A stretch of 27,625 nucleotides of DNA from Chloroflexota bacterium. GTDB lineage: Bacteria; Chloroflexota; Anaerolineae; Ardenticatenales; Ardenticatenaceae. This document shows, piece by piece, positions 25,175 to 27,625 of this stretch. Location of the stretch: NCBI GenBank assembly GCA_003520455.1, contig DOUV01000938.1, positions 1-27,625 of the forward strand, given 5' to 3'. The first letter of the stretch is position 1, and each line of letters opens with the position of its first letter. Made by a program: the position numbers and the translations under genes. The notes under the pieces are model-generated. The model searched no databases. It was not told where the DNA came from and saw nothing but the letters and a program-made list of their open reading frames with translations.

Positions 25175-25203
25175 ATTATAACCGAATCCGCCCCATCTTT
25201 CAA
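25175..25203 (-). promoter_or_regulatory. Sigma70-type promoter for the Rieske-cytochrome b-cytochrome c (and perhaps nuo) operon
   Basis: On the transcribed strand TTGAAA (25203-25198) and TATAAT (25180-25175) are separated by exactly 17 bases. The -10 box is a full consensus match and the -35 box matches at five of six positions. Predicted transcription starts near 25168, giving a leader of about 55 bases. The surrounding 25114-25313 gap is locally more AT-rich than the genes. The gene order downstream would allow one transcript through to nuoN, although the hairpins after cytochrome c may break it. Confidence 0.75.
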
Positions 25204-25252
25204 AGCCCGGCCTTCCTCGTTGAGTCATAGGTAATCCGCCTCTCCTTCTCCT

Positions 25253-25269
25253 TCCTGGTTTTTCCAGGA
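25253..25269 (-). terminator. Weak hairpins after citrate synthase
   Basis: TCCTGG-N5-CCAGGA (6-bp arms, loop of five A in the transcript) with a second 6-bp pair CGCTGG/CCAGCG at 25271-25296 just before it. They lie between the citrate synthase stop and the Rieske promoter, where an operon end is expected. No T-tract follows, so the terminator call is tentative. Confidence 0.3.
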
Positions 25270-25313
25270 CCGCTGGCCGCCCTGCTGCAACCAGCGACCG
25301 CTTCCCACCGATG

Positions 25314-26468
25314 TTACCCAGATGCACGGCGCTCATCAAATGGGATGTACTGTTTGTCAACCGGCCCGACATACTCGGCTCGCGGTCGGATGAGCCGGTT
25401 GTCGGCATACTGCTCCATGAGATGGGCGGTCCAGCCTGCGATGCGACTCATCGCGAAGAGCGGCGTGAACATGTCGGTCGGGAGCCCAAGACTTCCGAGC
25501 AGGGGAGCCGTGTAGAAATCCACATTGGTGTAGAGCCCCTTGCCCTGAAGGCGTTTCACCGCAGCATCCTCGACCGCCTTCGAAAGTTCATACCACCTGG
25601 CCTCGCCACGCTCCTGAGCCACCTGTTTGACCATCTCTCGGAGGATGTTCGCCCGTGGATCAAAGGTCTTGTACACCCGGTGGCCGACTCCCATGATGCG
25701 CTGATTGGCGGCCAGAGCGTTCTCCACCCACTGATCAGCCAGTTCGGGCCTCTCCACGGCTTCCAGCATGTGCATCACCCGCGGTGGTGCGCCTCCATGG
25801 CTTGGTCCCTTCAGGGCACCAATCGCGCCTGTAATTGCTGAGTAGACATCGGCCAGCGTCCCGGCAATCACGCGGGCGGCAAACGTCGAGGCATTCATAC
25901 CGTGCTCGGCCAGCAGAACCAGGTAACTGTTGAGGCCACGAGCCGACTGTTCCCCGGGACTCTCGCCGCTCAACATGTAGAGGAAGTGCGCCGCATGTCC
26001 CAGGTCCAACCGTGGGGCCACTGGTTCCTGCCCATGGCGGAGGCGGTAATAGGCTGCCAGAATCGTGGGGATCTTGGCAGTGAGACTGGCGGCGATGCGG
26101 CGGACATTCTCCGGCGACAACTGGTCGGGATTCTCGTCATAGAAGGCGAGAGCTGAGATAGCCGTGCGCAGCACTGCCATCGGATCTGCCGTTCGTGGGA
26201 AGTCCCGCAGGATGGTGAGCATCGGCTCAGGCAAGGAGCGCTGGGCGGCAAGCTCACGGCTGAACGTATCGAGTTGGGCACGGGTCGGCAGCCTGCTATA
26301 CCACAAGAGGTAGACGACTTCCTCGTAGGGCGCGTGGTTCTCGGCAAACTCCTGAATCGGAATTCCGACGTATGCGAGTTTGCCCTCCTGCCCGTTGATG
26401 GCGCTTTTGCTGGTTTGCGCAACCACCACACCTTCGAGACCCTTACTGGCACTCGCCTGGTCGCTCAT
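25314..26468 (-). CDS. Citrate synthase (or 2-methylcitrate synthase)
   Basis: A 384-residue enzyme condensing acetyl-CoA with oxaloacetate at the entry of the TCA cycle. The catalytic triad is visible: His224 in G-P-S-H-G-G-A-P, His263 in G-V-G-H-R-V-Y, and Asp317 in N-V-D-F-Y-T-A-P. The conserved A-E-H-G-M-N-A-S-T-F is at about 187-196. The size fits the shorter bacterial type, not the longer NADH-sensitive E. coli type. Methylcitrate synthases look alike; with no prp genes nearby, citrate synthase is favoured. Of two ATGs, 26468 is preferred because AGGAAAGGA sits eight bases before it and overlaps the upstream ATG at 26477. It stands before the respiratory operon but probably has its own promoter. 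Confidence 0.95.
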   Translation of the reverse strand: MSDQASASKGLEGVVVAQTSKSAINGQEGKLAYVGIPIQEFAENHAPYEEVVYLLWYSRLPTRAQLDTFSRELAAQRSLPEPMLTILRDFPRTADPMAVLRTAISALAFYDENPDQLSPENVRRIAASLTAKIPTILAAYYRLRHGQEPVAPRLDLGHAAHFLYMLSGESPGEQSARGLNSYLVLLAEHGMNASTFAARVIAGTLADVYSAITGAIGALKGPSHGGAPPRVMHMLEAVERPELADQWVENALAANQRIMGVGHRVYKTFDPRANILREMVKQVAQERGEARWYELSKAVEDAAVKRLQGKGLYTNVDFYTAPLLGSLGLPTDMFTPLFAMSRIAGWTAHLMEQYADNRLIRPRAEYVGPVDKQYIPFDERRASG

Positions 26469-26476
26469 CCATGGCA

Positions 26477-26485
26477 TCCTTTCCT
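26477..26485 (-). promoter_or_regulatory. Ribosome binding site deciding the citrate synthase start
   Basis: AGGAAAGGA lies eight bases before the ATG at 26468. The in-frame ATG at 26477 shares its first base with this site and would have no usable spacing. Confidence 0.65.
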
Positions 26486-26554
26486 ACCTGATCATTCATA
26501 GCTTGAACCGGGCAGGCGCAGTCTCAGGGTCAGAGGATCAGCGGGATTGTGACG

Positions 26555-26583
26555 ATTCTAACATAGAGGCCGCTCTCCGACAA
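26555..26583 (-). promoter_or_regulatory. Candidate promoter of citrate synthase
   Basis: TTGTCG (26583-26578) and TAGAAT (26560-26555) on the transcribed strand, 17 bases apart. The -10 box matches consensus at five of six positions and the -35 box at four. It lies in the 146-base panE-citrate synthase gap, with a predicted leader of about 80 bases. The match is moderate. Confidence 0.4.
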
Positions 26584-26614
26584 TTCGAGAATGGCATGCC
26601 CCCAACACCCACCG

Positions 26615-27541
26615 TCACGCTGGCATCGGCGCCGCGGCCGCCCTGATGATGGCGTAGAGTGCCCGGTTGACGGGCACCGGGAGAGCGTGACGGGCAGCCA
26701 ATCGAACGACAGCACCGTTGAGCGCCTCCAACTCGAGTGGCCGGCCCTGCTCCAGATCGAGCAACAGTGAGGCTTTGACATCTGGCGCGAAGGCCTCCAC
26801 CGTGCGCATCGCCTGCTCGACCGCATCGGCTGGGAGCGCAACCTCCTCAAGCGCAGCCACCGCAGTAACCTCCGCCATCGCTTCCCGCAGCAAGACACGC
26901 GCCTCGACGGTCGCTCGGATCGCTCCGATGGGCCGGCGGCTGGCTGCCGTCAGGCCGGCCAGGCCGCAAATGAAGAGAAACTTCTGCCACATCGCGGCGC
27001 GCACGGCGGCGCTGAGTTCCGCGTCAATGCCCGCAGCCTGGAGACAGGTCAGCAGCGCCTCAGCTCGGCGGCTCCGGCGACCGTCGAGTTCGCCAAAGAT
27101 GAGCCGCGCCAGCGTACTGGGATTGCTAATCGTGCCCGGCGCATCGATCGCAGCCGAGATGTACGCCAATCCGCCCATGACGTGACCCTCGCCATAGAGA
27201 GCCTTGAGCATCTCGGGCGTCTCGACTCCATTCTGGAGCGGCAGAATGGCGGTCGACGTCCCGACAAGCGGCGCCAACAGGGGCGCCGCCTCTGCCACAT
27301 GGTAGGTCTTCACACAAAAGAGAACCGCCTCCACCGGGCCGACCTCGGCCGGGTCATCCGTGGCCACAATCGGTGCGACCGAGAAATCCCCGTTCGCACT
27401 TTTCACGGTCAGCCCTTTCTCCCGCAGCGCCGCGAGATGGGCCCCTCGAGCAATAAACGCCACCTCCCCGGCCCCCCCCGCCACCAGCCGGCCACCAAAG
27501 TAGCCACCAACCCCGCCGACTCCGAAGACCGCGATTCTCAT
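26615..27541 (-). CDS. panE: 2-dehydropantoate 2-reductase (ketopantoate reductase)
   Basis: A 308-residue NADPH-dependent enzyme that reduces ketopantoate to pantoate for CoA synthesis. The N-terminal Rossmann motif G-V-G-G-V-G-G starts at residue 7. Asn104 (L-Q-N-G-V-E), Lys187 (M-W-Q-K-F-L-F) and Glu270 (E-L-E-A-L-N-G) correspond to the known substrate-binding and catalytic residues of the family (E. coli Asn98, Lys176, Glu256). The N-terminal Rossmann and C-terminal helical domains are both full length. The start at 27541 places the Rossmann strand at the very N-terminus, as usual, with a G-rich site just upstream; an in-frame codon at 27583 would add 14 unconserved residues. Paralogues acting on other 2-oxo acids exist, so substrate is by homology. 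No other pantothenate gene is in the window. Confidence 0.88.
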   Translation of the reverse strand: MRIAVFGVGGVGGYFGGRLVAGGAGEVAFIARGAHLAALREKGLTVKSANGDFSVAPIVATDDPAEVGPVEAVLFCVKTYHVAEAAPLLAPLVGTSTAILPLQNGVETPEMLKALYGEGHVMGGLAYISAAIDAPGTISNPSTLARLIFGELDGRRSRRAEALLTCLQAAGIDAELSAAVRAAMWQKFLFICGLAGLTAASRRPIGAIRATVEARVLLREAMAEVTAVAALEEVALPADAVEQAMRTVEAFAPDVKASLLLDLEQGRPLELEALNGAVVRLAARHALPVPVNRALYAIIRAAAAPMPA

Positions 27542-27625
27542 GCTCCCCCCTGCCCGACTGACCTTTCCTCCGGGGTCCTGCACCCGCCCCCGCCAGGACC
27601 GGAGCGACCGGGCACCCAGGCTCAG

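Noticed and set aside
25106..25408. Small minus-strand ORF of about 100 codons with a C-x2-C-like pair between citrate synthase and Rieske.
   Set aside because: It overlaps the end of citrate synthase and contains the strong promoter, and no family is recognisable.

Overview
The window is a GC-rich bacterial stretch in which every gene I can support lies on the minus strand, so transcription runs from high to low coordinates. It is almost entirely a respiratory-chain locus. The best guess for the host is a Chloroflexota-like bacterium. This is inference from the fused NuoBCD beside a full nuo set, the TolB-propeller/glycosidase lipoprotein and the many intergenic palindromes. A Rieske/cytochrome b complex argues against phototrophic Chloroflexales, which typically use alternative complex III. 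No rRNA or other taxonomic marker is present.

Layout in the direction of transcription. (1) 27541-25314: a ketopantoate reductase (panE-like) and a type I-size citrate synthase, the latter with its own plausible promoter. (2) 25203-21944: a near-consensus sigma70-type promoter (TTGAAA-N17-TATAAT), then Rieske protein, a fused cytochrome b and a two-heme cytochrome c. Together these form a quinol:cytochrome c oxidoreductase. (3) 21826-18810: a single-polypeptide NuoB-NuoC-NuoD fusion plus a second NuoI, i.e. an extra complex I quinone-reduction module. (4) 18711-2636: a complete 14-gene nuoABCDEFGHIJKLMN set in canonical order, encoding NADH:quinone oxidoreductase. (5) 2546-111: a lipoprotein fusing a TolB-like beta-propeller to a clan GH-A glycoside hydrolase. 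(6) 90-1: the N-terminus of a possible ureohydrolase, cut by the window edge.

Functionally, citrate synthase feeds the TCA cycle that makes NADH. Complex I passes electrons from NADH to quinone. The bc-type complex passes them from quinol to cytochrome c. The duplicated B/C/D/I module has no matching extra E/F/G or membrane-arm genes here. It could therefore be an alternative peripheral arm with a different electron donor, and it is the most interesting element in the window.

No gap reaches 300 bases; the longest are about 215 bases (nuoG-nuoF) and 200 bases (citrate synthase-Rieske). Nearly every gap longer than about 40 bases contains a GC-rich inverted repeat without a T-tract. I saw no tRNA, rRNA, CRISPR array, insertion sequence or phage gene. 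No clear sign of a new defence or mobile system was found.
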